64,000 nucleotides of DNA. Source: Microcaldota archaeon. Lineage in GTDB: Archaea; Micrarchaeota; Micrarchaeia; Micrarchaeales; Micrarchaeaceae. Where the stretch lies: the NCBI GenBank assembly GCA_021816885.1, contig JAKAWS010000001.1, positions 1-64,000 on the forward strand, written 5' to 3'. Shown one piece after another: positions 44,682-54,201 of this stretch (positions within the stretch are counted from its first letter, which is position 1; every line of letters begins with the position of its first letter). The notes under the pieces are model-generated. The model was not told the DNA's origin, ran no database searches, and saw only the letters and a list, made by a program, of their open reading frames with translations. Made by a program: the position numbers and the translations under genes.

Positions 44682-45302
44682 TCACGGCAAAAGGATTGTC
44701 TTCGGTCTGTTATACTGTATCGCCACCGGAGTGCCGTTTTTAAGTCGTGGGTATAGGTACTTTGCGGCAGGAAGTTTAAGCTCGACGCATCCGAGGCTTT
44801 GCGGCCATCCATAACCCTTTCTAGGGAAAGCATGTATCGCATCGCCATAGTGGAAAAAGTTCACATATTTTACTCCTGGGTCGTTGTACCACATACCAGT
44901 TGCAGGATTGTACCCGCTCATTGTCATTGACCTTTCCCTTTTGTATATACGAAAGACGCCATCAGGGGTGGGCGATTGCGGTATCCCTGTGTTGACCAAT
45001 GTTTCAAAAACAACATGATTATAATATACTAGATAAAGCCGCTCAGGCAGCTTTTCAGATACTACAACATACACCCCTCCAAGCTTTCCTTCCGATATCA
45101 CGCTGCCGACCGGAACGCTTTCTTTCCTGTGTCTTCTGAGCAGTTCCTTTATCATATCTCTCCGGTTTGGGGATTTTATGCTAGAGACTTTATCTGCTGG
45201 TGCTGTGCCGCGCAGAAGATGGGATGCAGCACTGCTTTGCTGCGGATAAAAAGCCAGTCCTACGCTCAATGCCACTGCCGCGGCGAGCGATGCCCTTTCC
45301 AT
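44682..45302 (-). CDS. L,D-transpeptidase (YkuD)-like exported protein
   Basis: 206 residues with a signal peptide (about 1-26). The YkuD core runs from GGVYVVVSEKLPERLYLVYY to the end. The catalytic segment has His157 in IHAFPRKG and Cys172 in QSLGCVELKL, matching the HxnSHGCVRL motif except that Leu replaces the second His and Glu the Arg. In bacteria this fold cross-links peptidoglycan, which archaea lack. It may cross-link another surface polymer, act on bacterial walls, or be acquired and repurposed. Confidence 0.75.
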   Translation of the reverse strand: MERASLAAAVALSVGLAFYPQQSSAASHLLRGTAPADKVSSIKSPNRRDMIKELLRRHRKESVPVGSVISEGKLGGVYVVVSEKLPERLYLVYYNHVVFETLVNTGIPQSPTPDGVFRIYKRERSMTMSGYNPATGMWYNDPGVKYVNFFHYGDAIHAFPRKGYGWPQSLGCVELKLPAAKYLYPRLKNGTPVAIQYNRPKTILLP

Positions 45303-45332
45303 AATACCATCTCAGCACAGAAATATAAATAA

Positions 45333-46028
45333 CTACCTGCCTCTTTTCTGTCTCCTTTTATCGGAGATATTCATGCGCCCACAAAGCGCACTTATAATCT
45401 CCACCTTGGCCATATACTCTACATCCAACAGTTTCCACAAAGACTCCATACCTGCGATAAAAGATTCCTTATTGTTGCTTATGGCAACACTTCCATGGTA
45501 TTCCCCATTCTCTCCGAATATGAAAACAACATCGGCATTTTTTGAGAATTCTTTTGCTACCGACCTTGCAAGTTCTGCACTGCCGGATTTTCCTCGAACA
45601 GATCTGAACTTCGGATCTCGTTCAGAGATAAAATAATAGTTAGCCTCGGCAAACGCGCCTGGGTCCAAGGCTCCTGCTCCTAGCGTTCCAATCAGCGGCA
45701 TTGAATAACATCCATGGAGATGTATACCTGCAGTTGTATCTGGTGCAACTTTCAGTATCTCAAGGTACATCTTGCACTCGCTGCTCTGTTTTATACCGTT
45801 TACCGAATTTCCGGTCCTTACATCAACTATAGAACACCTCCCATCCGCTGCCCCGATTTTGTTACCGGAAGGTGTTACCGCAATGAGATTGTCTCCTGCT
45901 CTGACAAAAGCATTTCCCATTCTTGTATCCGGAGAGAAAAAGCCAGGGAAAGAGTATGCGCGCTCTACTATCTTTCCCAGTGCGGTCTTCGCATCTCGGA
46001 CACTTCTACTTTTTGATGACACAGCCAT
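45333..46028 (-). CDS. Class II aldolase/adducin-like protein
   Basis: 231 residues from the ATG at 46028 (a TTG at 46049 is in frame). The family pattern is visible: GNAFVRAGDNLIAVTPSGNKI, then SIVDVRTG, SSECKMYLEIL, and the metal motif GIHLHGCYS near residue 106. A second His is expected further on, and EYHGSVAIS may supply it. Relatives cleave or epimerise sugar phosphates such as fuculose- or ribulose-phosphate. The substrate is unknown. Confidence 0.72.
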   Translation of the reverse strand: MAVSSKSRSVRDAKTALGKIVERAYSFPGFFSPDTRMGNAFVRAGDNLIAVTPSGNKIGAADGRCSIVDVRTGNSVNGIKQSSECKMYLEILKVAPDTTAGIHLHGCYSMPLIGTLGAGALDPGAFAEANYYFISERDPKFRSVRGKSGSAELARSVAKEFSKNADVVFIFGENGEYHGSVAISNNKESFIAGMESLWKLLDVEYMAKVEIISALCGRMNISDKRRQKRGR

Positions 46029-46118
46029 ATTACCGCAACTGAGACGCAAGTATTCCCTTTATATATTTGTTTCAAAAGAGTTTATCATACTTTTCGGTTC
46101 CTGTCAAACGGTGCAGCA

Positions 46119-46619
46119 ATGCAAGCAATCCAGACAAGTTTAGGTGTAACAGGTTCAAGCGAAGCACTCATAGTCCTGTTGTTCATTATCTTCATTTTGG
46201 CACGGCGCATCATGCGCCAAAGAAATGGCACAAGGTATTCTATTCGCAGTATCCTAACAACACCGATAATCTACCTCATCCTTACGGCTTTGCTCATGGT
46301 CGGTGAATCTGCAAACAGAATTGCAGTGATTGTGACATTAATGCTGCTGGGCCTGGCCGCCGGACTTATCCTGGGGAAGAGGTCGGATATATTCGAGAAA
46401 GAAGGAAAGGTAATGTATAGAAGGTCTACCGAAGTGACATTCCTGTGGGTAATCGGATACGTGATAAGAGTGGGTATAGAGTTCCTTTCGGCAAGCCCTG
46501 CGATAATATTCTATGCGGACATACTGTTAGCGGTCAGCGCAGGACTCCTTCTCGGAGAGACGGTCGTGCTTTACCGAAACTACAACAATAAGTACAAAAA
46601 GAAGCGAACAGTTACATAA
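46119..46619 (+). CDS. CcdC-like four-helix membrane protein
   Basis: 166 residues with four to five membrane helices. LARRIMRQRNGTRYSIRSILTTPIIYLI in outline (about 27-55) resembles the DUF1453/CcdC family, small membrane proteins of poorly known role found with cytochrome-c or export genes. No such partner is next to it. Confidence 0.55.
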   Translation: MQAIQTSLGVTGSSEALIVLLFIIFILARRIMRQRNGTRYSIRSILTTPIIYLILTALLMVGESANRIAVIVTLMLLGLAAGLILGKRSDIFEKEGKVMYRRSTEVTFLWVIGYVIRVGIEFLSASPAIIFYADILLAVSAGLLLGETVVLYRNYNNKYKKKRTVT

Positions 46620-46792
46620 AACGCGCATAGGCGCGCAGAGCGCTGTGTCCACTCCAGTTTCATGCTCTATATGTTTAATTCCGACTTTCCATCCTCTATG
46701 GATACCGAATGTACTTATCAGAAGTACCATTCCACGGCCCGAAGGCCATACTTCTTCAGCACTTATTAAAACTTTTATGCGATATAGATATT

Positions 46793-47278
46793 ATGCGATT
46801 CTTATCCGGAAAAGAAGAGGAAAATGCAAGAGCATATTTTAATGCAGCAGCCGAAGCAGCCTTAAATTCTACATGTAACCGCCATAAATGCGGAACTGTT
46901 ATTGTGAAAGACAATATAATAATCGGAAAGGGATCAAATTCCCCTCCAAGGGGCAAAGAAGAACAAAGACGATGTGCAAATTCAAAAGACTCATACAACA
47001 AAAAGGTCACAGACAAAACCTGTTGCGTCCACGCCGAACAAAGAGCAATCATGGACGCATTAAGAAATAACCCGGATAAAATCCTGGATTCTAGACTATA
47101 CTTTATGCGTATTGATAAAGATAATAAAATCACAAGGGCAGGGAAGCCTTACTGTACAATATGCAGTAAAATGTCCTTGGATACCGGAATAAAAGAGTTT
47201 GTTTTATGGCACGAAGACGGCATTTGTGTCTATGGCACAGAAGAATATAACACCATTTCTTTCAATTATTCGGATTGA
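46793..47278 (+). CDS. Cytidine/deoxycytidylate deaminase-family protein
   Basis: 161 residues from the ATG at 46793. The zinc site is complete: CVHAEQRAIMDAL (His ligand and catalytic Glu) and GKPYCTICSKMSLD (PCxxC type with Tyr in place of Pro at one position). CGTVIVKDNIIIGKGSN is the first strand pair, with an insertion containing extra cysteines (RRCANSKDSY, DKTCC). It is likely to deaminate a pyrimidine nucleotide or a modified base. The frame is open further upstream but promoter-like DNA lies there. Confidence 0.75.
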   Translation: MRFLSGKEEENARAYFNAAAEAALNSTCNRHKCGTVIVKDNIIIGKGSNSPPRGKEEQRRCANSKDSYNKKVTDKTCCVHAEQRAIMDALRNNPDKILDSRLYFMRIDKDNKITRAGKPYCTICSKMSLDTGIKEFVLWHEDGICVYGTEEYNTISFNYSD

Positions 47279-47349
47279 CTAAAATTCAAGGCCGTTAACC
47301 TCTAGTCCGTCAAAACCGGGTTTTCCATACCTATCGCTGAAAACGCAGG

Positions 47350-47421
47350 TGGGCCCGCGGAGAATCGGACTCCGATCCTCAGCGTGTAAAGCTGACGTCT
47401 TAACCATTGGACTACGGGCCC
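47350..47421 (-). tRNA. tRNA-Val (UAC)
   Basis: A full cloverleaf on the minus strand. The acceptor GGGCCCG pairs perfectly with CGGGCCC, the anticodon stem TCAGC/GCTGA encloses the loop TTTACAC with anticodon TAC, and the T arm is CGGAG/CTCCG. Discriminator A is at 47350; CCA is not encoded. There is no intron. Its first base overlaps the last base of the aminotransferase stop codon, so the two may share a transcript. Confidence 0.93.
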
Positions 47422-48635
47422 TATTTTGCATTCTTTCTGCAGAAATCGTTTATCTTAAGTATCGCATCCTCTAAAATATCTTTTGGTGCAAGAGACACTA
47501 TCCTGAAATGGTCGCTTGAGCCGAATCCGGCTCCTTCCCTTGTCCAGATCCCCTTTTCCTTCATGAGTCTGTATACGAAGTCCGCATCGCTTTTTATCTT
47601 CATCTCGCCGAATTTTATCTTTGGGAAGAGGTAGAACGCAGCGTGCGGCCTTCTCACCTCGATGTAATTGTTCTCCGATAAGAGCTTGAATGAGAACATG
47701 ACCCTTCTCTCTATCTCTCTGGCTATTTTCCTAGTCTCCCTCTCATGTTCCTTCTGGTTGTTCATCGCATCTGCTATAGCGTATTGTGCAGTCGTGTTCA
47801 CGCAGAGCCTTGTTAGTGCATAATCGACCAGCTTGTTCTTTACCTCCATTGATTTCTTGTCGTTTTCCGGAGTTATGAGGAAGCCTATCCTGAGGCCAGT
47901 CGCATCAAAGTTCTTCGAGGCCCCGTTCATTATCATGTATGGCACCCCTTTTGCAACCTCGGATATGCTCGTATATTCTACATCTCCGAATATCATCTCA
48001 TCGTATATCTCATCGCTTATTATGAAGATGTCGTTGTCGTTTGCCAGCTCCGCTATCCCCTTCAGCGCCTTCCTCTTCAGGACTGTTCCTGTCGGATTGT
48101 TCGGGTTTGTCACCATCATGTATTTCGGTTTTTTCCTTCCGAGCCTTTTTAGGTTTCTTCCGACCTTATCCACATCTATGTTCCAATCGTCTTCTTCATT
48201 GTAATCTTCTGTCACGACTTTCCCGTCGTTCATCCGTACATATATCGGGTATTGCATGTAATAAGGCCTAAAAAGGATTGCAGTATCGCCTCTGTCGATA
48301 AACGCGCTGTTTATCATTGATATGCCTTCAGACAATCCATGCGTGATGATGATTGATTCGGCGGTGGGCTCCAGCCCGTACATCTTCTTATACCTCTTTA
48401 TTACTGCATCCTTAAGTTCCGGGAGACCATCGCCTTTTGTATAAAACGTCTTTCCTTCGCTTAGGGCCCTTTTGTACGCCTTTATGACATAGCTTGGAGT
48501 CTTGAAGTATTTTACCGGGTCTCCGCTGTCAAGGCTTATTATCTTCTTGCCCTCTTTCAACAGAAGGTCTGCGTATCTTCCCTCCTCGGAGAATATGCTG
48601 TCCGCGAACCTGCTCCTTCTTGATAATATTCCCAT
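47421..48635 (-). CDS. Class I/II PLP-dependent aminotransferase
   Basis: 404 residues. TNPNNPTGTVLKRKAL near residue 190 and ISDEIYDEMIF hold PLP-contacting residues; SKNFDATGLRIGF near 252 contains the Schiff-base Lys. Family members transfer amino groups from aspartate, alanine or aromatic amino acids. The substrate is not clear. The stop TAG overlaps the first base of tRNA-Val. It lies 8 bp after the dph6 stop, forming an operon. Confidence 0.87.
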   Translation of the reverse strand: MGILSRRSRFADSIFSEEGRYADLLLKEGKKIISLDSGDPVKYFKTPSYVIKAYKRALSEGKTFYTKGDGLPELKDAVIKRYKKMYGLEPTAESIIITHGLSEGISMINSAFIDRGDTAILFRPYYMQYPIYVRMNDGKVVTEDYNEEDDWNIDVDKVGRNLKRLGRKKPKYMMVTNPNNPTGTVLKRKALKGIAELANDNDIFIISDEIYDEMIFGDVEYTSISEVAKGVPYMIMNGASKNFDATGLRIGFLITPENDKKSMEVKNKLVDYALTRLCVNTTAQYAIADAMNNQKEHERETRKIAREIERRVMFSFKLLSENNYIEVRRPHAAFYLFPKIKFGEMKIKSDADFVYRLMKEKGIWTREGAGFGSSDHFRIVSLAPKDILEDAILKINDFCRKNAK

Positions 48636-48643
48636 CCATTCAC

Positions 48644-49306
48644 CTACTCTATCAATCTGGCACCTTCAATTATAAATGTGCCGAACTCCCCCTCCTTTTC
48701 TATCCTGTGCTTTTCTATCAGGATCCTCTTTGAGAAAAAGGGCGCATTGAGGACAAAGCTTTCCGCCTCGCCGCCTTCAAAGCACATGTTTATCCCGTAT
48801 CTTCTGTTAAGCTCTATCAGCTTTTTTATCATGGGCCTATCTATCTTCCTTCCCAGATAGGAGACATCCATCCCCTCTGCAGCCACCCTTGTTATTATCG
48901 CATCATATCTTTCCGCTAGGAGATTAAGCTCCTTTAATGGCTCTATCCCCCACAGCGGAGCGATATGCCTTATGCCAAGATTTTTGCATATCCTATCTAT
49001 TCTGTCCCTCTGATAAGTGCTAGCTACTGCTCCAGTTATAAGCACTGATATCCTGTTCTGTTTAAGGCCCCCCTCGAGGTCAGCCAGCTCTTCCTCCTTT
49101 ACTCCTTCAGTATCTACAAAGGTATGCATTATTCCCATGGCTTCGGCTTGCATGGGGCAGAACTCTATGTTCGGCTTGTGAAACATGAAACTGTCTTCGT
49201 TCACAGACCTCATAGTCATAAGGAGTTCCGGCATTACCCCATCTTCGGATGCCATGTGCAGCGCAAGCGTAGAATCTTTACCGCCGCTAAAGAGAGCCGC
49301 TATCAC
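48644..49306 (-). CDS. dph6: Diphthine--ammonia ligase (Dph6)
   Basis: Completes diphthamide on EF-2 by ATP-dependent amidation. 220 residues, the archaeal length. The PP-loop FSGGKDSTLAL is at about residues 6-16. The family also shows GAVASTYQRDRIDRICKNLG, WGIEPLKEL, and GGEAESFVLNAPFF near the C-terminus. Its target, EF-2 with the intact diphthamide loop, is encoded at 32874-35066. It is divergent from the 2-oxoacid oxidoreductase genes. Confidence 0.88.
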   Translation of the reverse strand: MIAALFSGGKDSTLALHMASEDGVMPELLMTMRSVNEDSFMFHKPNIEFCPMQAEAMGIMHTFVDTEGVKEEELADLEGGLKQNRISVLITGAVASTYQRDRIDRICKNLGIRHIAPLWGIEPLKELNLLAERYDAIITRVAAEGMDVSYLGRKIDRPMIKKLIELNRRYGINMCFEGGEAESFVLNAPFFSKRILIEKHRIEKEGEFGTFIIEGARLIE

Positions 49307-49346
49307 TCAAACACCAACAGTAAAGAATCGCCACAAAACATTATTA

Positions 49347-51227
49347 ATGCTCTGTCGCAGATATCTATATGTTATTCTGAGGTCTCTGGGTGTCAAGATA
49401 GCTAACGAAATCGATATATCATGGATGACTGGCGGAAAGCAGGGCAGCGGCATAGATGTAGCGCTCGGCCTCTTTTCCAGAACAATGATACGATATGGAT
49501 ATCACATATACGGCTACAGGGAGTACCACTCTAACATAATTGGGATGCACAGTTATTTCATAGTAAGAACTACCGAAGCAGAGAAGAACTCGCTCGGAGG
49601 CAAGGTTGACCTAGCGGTCTTTTTCGATAAGGAATCGGTCTTCGGCGAAAAGAACAGGCACAGCGAAGCAATCCATAGCGGCCATGTCGGGGACATAGCG
49701 CCAGGAGGCACTCTGATAATAGATAGCGCGGTGGACAGATCCATGATCCAGAGGAGTGATATAAGGATAATACAGATAGACAGTACAAAGATCATATACA
49801 ATGTCGCTGCACGTCTTAAAAAAGGCCCCGGCGAACTTGCAATAACTCGGAATGTGATTGCCGTCGCTTCTTCTGCATATCTGATGGGGATAGACACTGA
49901 TACCCTGATGGAGATGATAAAAGAAGAGTTTAGGGGCAAGCCGGTTACAGTCATACAGACCGATTCTGAAATAGCCAAAGAGACCATCGCGTATATGTCC
50001 TCCGAAAAGATACAGCCAATCATGCAGCTCAAGAAGCGCGAACATAAGAGCAGGTACATGTATACCGAGGGATTCACTGCTGCAGCGCTCGGCAAGGCTA
50101 TTGCAGGATGCAAAATCCAGATATACTATCCGATAACGCCGGCAAGTGATGAGAGCACATTCATAGAGTCCCATCCGGAATTCAAGATGAGGGTGGTGCA
50201 GCCTGAGAGCGAACTTGCGGTCATCTGCATGGTGACCGGAGCCGCCATAGCAGGGGCGCGCGCCGCCACATCCACATCAGGTCCAGGCCTCTCCCTTATG
50301 ACTGAAGCAATAACATACGCAGGCATAACAGAGACCCCTATTGTCGTGGTAGACCATCAAAGGGGTGCCCCGGCTACCGGCCAGCCCACTCGCACAGAGC
50401 AGGGAGACCTTGCCTTTGTGGTAAGCCAAGGACACGGAGATTTCGGGAGAATAATCGTTGCGCCCGGAACAGTCAACCAATATGTAGAAATGACTGCCAA
50501 CGCCTTCAATTATGCTGAAAGATACCAACTTCCTGTGATAGTCTTAGGGGAAAAAGCAATTGCGCAGGCATCGATATCAATGGATGCGGATTATATCGAA
50601 TCGTTCAAGGGCTCATATAAAATAGATAGGGGCAAACTCAACTTTGGAAATGTTCGGTTAAAGGAGGGTGAGGATTATAAACGGTTTAAGTTTACCGATG
50701 ATAAGATATCAGAGAGAATAATACCCGGCAACCCATCTGCAGTAATGTGGCTTACCGGAGACGAGCACGACGAATACGGCCATCCTTACGAAGAGGCGAA
50801 GAATAGGACTGCCATGATGGAGAAGAGGTTAGGAAAAGATGCTCTAATACTCAGAGAGCTTCCCCAAAGCGCGAAATATGGGTTAACTGGAGATCCATCA
50901 AAGGCTGACCTCTTAGTGGTGAGCTGGGGAGGCGCAACCGGAGGCATAATAGACTGTGCTGATGGCTCTATATCATTTCTCCAGGTAAGACTCATACTTC
51001 CCTTCCCAGAAGAGATAAAAGGGATAATCGGCAAGGCGAAAAAGACAGTCTGCATCGAGAGCAACATATCCGGCCAATTGCGCGCCCATATAGCATCGAA
51101 GACTGGGATACTTATAGAAAACCAGATACTCAAGTACAATGGCCGCCCGATGAAATACGACGAGCTCGCAAACGCGATATCAAAGATCAAAAATGGAGAG
51201 AAAAAGGTTGTTTTGAATGACGATTAG
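49347..51227 (+). CDS. 2-oxoacid:ferredoxin oxidoreductase, fused gamma-alpha subunit
   Basis: Oxidatively decarboxylates 2-oxoacids to acyl-CoA, reducing ferredoxin, with the beta subunit that follows. About 626 residues. The gamma domain comes first (ISWMTGGKQGSGIDVALGL, then GYREYHSNIIG), and the alpha domain from about residue 240 with YPITPASDESTFIE and TSTSGPGLSLMTEAI. The start is uncertain: the ATG at 49347 lies beside a TATA-like run, and no ATG occurs between it and the gamma core, so a rare start codon nearer 49390 is possible. It overlaps the beta gene by 11 bp. Confidence 0.88.
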   Translation: MLCRRYLYVILRSLGVKIANEIDISWMTGGKQGSGIDVALGLFSRTMIRYGYHIYGYREYHSNIIGMHSYFIVRTTEAEKNSLGGKVDLAVFFDKESVFGEKNRHSEAIHSGHVGDIAPGGTLIIDSAVDRSMIQRSDIRIIQIDSTKIIYNVAARLKKGPGELAITRNVIAVASSAYLMGIDTDTLMEMIKEEFRGKPVTVIQTDSEIAKETIAYMSSEKIQPIMQLKKREHKSRYMYTEGFTAAALGKAIAGCKIQIYYPITPASDESTFIESHPEFKMRVVQPESELAVICMVTGAAIAGARAATSTSGPGLSLMTEAITYAGITETPIVVVDHQRGAPATGQPTRTEQGDLAFVVSQGHGDFGRIIVAPGTVNQYVEMTANAFNYAERYQLPVIVLGEKAIAQASISMDADYIESFKGSYKIDRGKLNFGNVRLKEGEDYKRFKFTDDKISERIIPGNPSAVMWLTGDEHDEYGHPYEEAKNRTAMMEKRLGKDALILRELPQSAKYGLTGDPSKADLLVVSWGGATGGIIDCADGSISFLQVRLILPFPEEIKGIIGKAKKTVCIESNISGQLRAHIASKTGILIENQILKYNGRPMKYDELANAISKIKNGEKKVVLNDD

Positions 51228-52140
51228 CTTAAAGGATCTGGACCCGCATGAGATGAACGACTGGTGCCCTGGCTGCGGAGATAATGGAATCTTGGCAGCG
51301 CTAAAGAACACGATAGTCAACCTGAACCTTGATCCCCACAAGATGGTCGTGGTGTCTGGAATCGGCTGTTCATCAAAACTACCCAACTTTATAAATACTA
51401 ACGGAGTGCATACGCTCCACGGAAGGCCGATACCTTTTGCGGAAGGGATAAAATTGGCGAACCCCGACCTTACAGTCGTCATAGACAGCGGAGATGGCGA
51501 TACATACGGGATAGGGATGGGCCATTTTATAAGCGCAGGAAGAAGAAATGTTGACATAAAGCTCTTTGTGCACGACAATGGCGTATACTCTCTTACAAAA
51601 GGGCAGGCAAGCCCAACGCTTCCAGAAAACAGAAAGGTAAAAGGCATACCAGAACCAAACATAAACGGGGCAATAAACCCGCTGCAGTTGGCTCTTTTCT
51701 CAGGATACACATTCATTGCCAGAACGACAAGCTATAACATCAAAGAGCAGGTCGACCTTATGTCTAAGGCGATAAAGCACAAGGGACTGGCGCTTGTAGA
51801 TATATTGCAAGGATGTCCGACCTACAATTCAGAGTTTACCTCTTCGCAATGGTTCCTACAGCATACAAAGCCTTTGCCGCAGACATATGATCCGCTGGTA
51901 AAAAACCCCGCAGACATGCGAGAGGTAAAACAGAAGAAGAAGGACGCACTCTCGATGATGATGGAAGACGACGATATGAGTATACATACAGGAGTATTCT
52001 TCCAATGGGAGAATCCAGACACATTCGAGAACAGATTGCAGAACAGGGGCATACCATCTCCGTTGAGCCAGCAGATAGCCGATAAAGACAACAATAGCAC
52101 TATAGACCTGGCAAAGACGTTAGGTTCTCTTATCGTCTGA
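51217..52140 (+). CDS. 2-oxoacid:ferredoxin oxidoreductase beta subunit
   Basis: 307 residues, binds thiamine diphosphate. WCPGCGDNGIL at the N-terminus gives conserved cysteines; VVVSGIGCSSKLP, then the Mg-ThDP motif DSGDGDTYGIGMGHF (about 89-103) and HDNGVYSLTKGQASPT follow. Residues to the end match archaeal KorB/ForB-type subunits. The 3' end overlaps the convergent nth gene by 21 bp. Confidence 0.9.
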   Translation: MTISLKDLDPHEMNDWCPGCGDNGILAALKNTIVNLNLDPHKMVVVSGIGCSSKLPNFINTNGVHTLHGRPIPFAEGIKLANPDLTVVIDSGDGDTYGIGMGHFISAGRRNVDIKLFVHDNGVYSLTKGQASPTLPENRKVKGIPEPNINGAINPLQLALFSGYTFIARTTSYNIKEQVDLMSKAIKHKGLALVDILQGCPTYNSEFTSSQWFLQHTKPLPQTYDPLVKNPADMREVKQKKKDALSMMMEDDDMSIHTGVFFQWENPDTFENRLQNRGIPSPLSQQIADKDNNSTIDLAKTLGSLIV

Positions 52141-52794
52141 CGGAGCCTCGCTCGAAGGGCATATTCCGTTAAGCACGCATTCAGAACAGCACTTCTTACG
52201 GGCAGTGCACACATCCCTCCCAAGGGCAATGAAGAGGTGTGTGATGTCTCCCCAATCCTTTCTGTCGATTGTTTTCATGAGTTCTTTTTCTATTATGACA
52301 GGATTTCTGGAGCTTGTCAGTCCCAATCTGTTCGCGACCGTCATACAGTGCGTATCTATGGCTATTCCCTCCTTCTTTCCAAAAGCGTTGAAAAGGACGA
52401 CATTAGCGGTCTTTCTGCCAACTCCGGGCAACCCCACCAGCTCGCTCATCTGTTCCGGCACTCGTCCGTCGAATTTTTTGACTATTATCTTTGCAGCTCT
52501 TATTATGTTCTTCGATTTAGACCTATAAAGTCCGATAGACTTTGTATATTTGTATAGGTCGCTAGGCCTTGCCATGGAAATTCCAGAAACACTCCCAAAG
52601 CGCGCGAAAAGCGCCGGCGTTATCATGTTCACAGATGCATCTGTCGATTGGGCCGAGAGAACTGTGCATACAAGCAGCTCCCACGGGTCCTTAAATTTCA
52701 ATGAGGTGTGCATCTCTCTCCTATACCTTCTTTTAAGCAGCTTCAGGACTTCTGCAGCATACCTCCTCCTTTCATCTCCATCCATTACGAACAT
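52120..52794 (-). CDS. nth: Endonuclease III (Nth)
   Basis: Removes oxidised pyrimidines and nicks abasic DNA. 224 residues. The helix-hairpin-helix is LVGLPGVGRKTANVVL with the catalytic Lys, and IAIDTHCMTVANRL supplies the catalytic Asp. The C-terminal iron-sulfur motif has exact spacing C-x6-C-x2-C-x5-C (CTARKKCCSECVLNGIC). A second start (MDGDERRR) at 52785 is possible. It is divergent from endonuclease Q, sharing a 47-bp promoter gap. Confidence 0.92.
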   Translation of the reverse strand: MFVMDGDERRRYAAEVLKLLKRRYRREMHTSLKFKDPWELLVCTVLSAQSTDASVNMITPALFARFGSVSGISMARPSDLYKYTKSIGLYRSKSKNIIRAAKIIVKKFDGRVPEQMSELVGLPGVGRKTANVVLFNAFGKKEGIAIDTHCMTVANRLGLTSSRNPVIIEKELMKTIDRKDWGDITHLFIALGRDVCTARKKCCSECVLNGICPSSEAPSDDKRT

Positions 52795-52841
52795 TAATGA
52801 TTTTAGGGAAAAGATTTAATTCTGTGGTGTAAATCACAATC

Positions 52842-54095
52842 ATGGCGCTTGCCGATCTGCATATACATTCAAGGTTTGCCATGGCGTGCAGTGATAGCAT
52901 AACTATAAGGTCGCTGGCACAGACAGCGACAAGGAAGGGCATAAGTATAATAGGTACGGGAGACATACTCCATGGGAAGTGGATAAATGAGGCGGAAGAG
53001 GAGCTAGAGGCGACAGGGAAAGGTGTATACAGGTTAAAAGGTATGGCACAATCGCCATTGTTCATACCCAGCGCAGAAGTGTCTACTGTCTTCTATGATG
53101 AGGGAAAAGCAAGGAAGATACATAACTGCATATTGCTTCCCGATATAGAGTCGGCGAAGAGCCTGCGCGCAGTTCTCTCCAAATACGGGTCGATGGACTC
53201 AGATGGCCGCCCGACAATAAACGCAAGTGCGGCCGAATTCGTAGAACTCCTATTCGAGACAGAACCAAACGCGTTTGTGTTCCCTGCACACATCTGGACG
53301 CCATACTTCGGAGCGCTGGGCAGCATATCTGGATATGATTCGATAAAAGATGCATACAAGGACCAGGCGAAGAGAATACATGCGATAGAGACGGGGCTCA
53401 GCAGCGATCCGCCGATGAACTGGCTGATAAAGGAGATGGACAGCATGGCCCTCATATCAAATAGCGATATGCACTCGTTGATGAATATGGGTAGAGAGGT
53501 CAACAACCTTGACATCGATATAGGCGATGCTGAGTATAGCGACATTATCAAATCAATTTCCGGAAGGGATTCAGAAGGCCTTCTGAGCACAATAGAGTTT
53601 TATCCAGAAGAGGGGAAGTACCACTACGATGGCCATCGGGATTGCCATTTCTCTGTTGATCCGCTTACAGAACACATACAAAACTGCAGGATATGCGGAA
53701 AGCCACTGGTAAGAGGCGTGCTACACAGGGTGGCGGATTTGTCGGGAAGGGCAGCGGGATACAAGCCGGCAAACGGCAAACCATACATACATTTGATACC
53801 TCTCGTAGAATTGATATCCCATTCTCTGGGCAAGGGGAAGTACACCAAATCCGTAGTAGAGGCATACAATTCGCTTGTAGGGGAGCTGTCAACGGAGTTC
53901 AATGTGCTGATAAACGCAAAAAAGGATGAGATATCCGTGGCAGCTGGAGAAGAGATAGCGGATGCGGTAATGCTAATGAGAGAAGGAAAGATAACGATAA
54001 CTCCCGGTTATGCAGGGGTATTCGGGAAGATAGATATAACAGGCGCACCACCAGAAACACGAAAACCGAAGCAACGCGGACTAGACGACTTCTGA
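52842..54095 (+). CDS. Endonuclease Q-like (PHP domain) with PIP box
   Basis: 417 residues. The PHP metal motif DLHIHSRF opens the protein, TGDILHG follows near residue 35, and further His/Asp ligands are in VFPAHIWTP and ISNSDMHSL. A zinc knuckle (HRDCHFS then NCRICGKPL, near residues 265-290) and C-terminal helical region match EndoQ, the archaeal nuclease that cuts 5' of deaminated bases. The last residues, QRGLDDF, form a PCNA-interaction motif (QxxLxxF). Its divergent partner is nth, giving a two-gene base-repair locus. Confidence 0.82.
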   Translation: MALADLHIHSRFAMACSDSITIRSLAQTATRKGISIIGTGDILHGKWINEAEEELEATGKGVYRLKGMAQSPLFIPSAEVSTVFYDEGKARKIHNCILLPDIESAKSLRAVLSKYGSMDSDGRPTINASAAEFVELLFETEPNAFVFPAHIWTPYFGALGSISGYDSIKDAYKDQAKRIHAIETGLSSDPPMNWLIKEMDSMALISNSDMHSLMNMGREVNNLDIDIGDAEYSDIIKSISGRDSEGLLSTIEFYPEEGKYHYDGHRDCHFSVDPLTEHIQNCRICGKPLVRGVLHRVADLSGRAAGYKPANGKPYIHLIPLVELISHSLGKGKYTKSVVEAYNSLVGELSTEFNVLINAKKDEISVAAGEEIADAVMLMREGKITITPGYAGVFGKIDITGAPPETRKPKQRGLDDF

Positions 54096-54201
54096 TCAAA
54101 AAGACAATTGGGATAGGGCAGAAAACTACATTGATTAAGGGCATAACCGATGCAGCGCTAAGTATTATATATCTCTTTACACATAAATAAACGGTGTTAA
54201 C

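Noticed and set aside
49185-49346. Longer start of the 2-oxoacid oxidoreductase alpha subunit
   Set aside because: It would run antisense into dph6 and adds residues not seen in the family.
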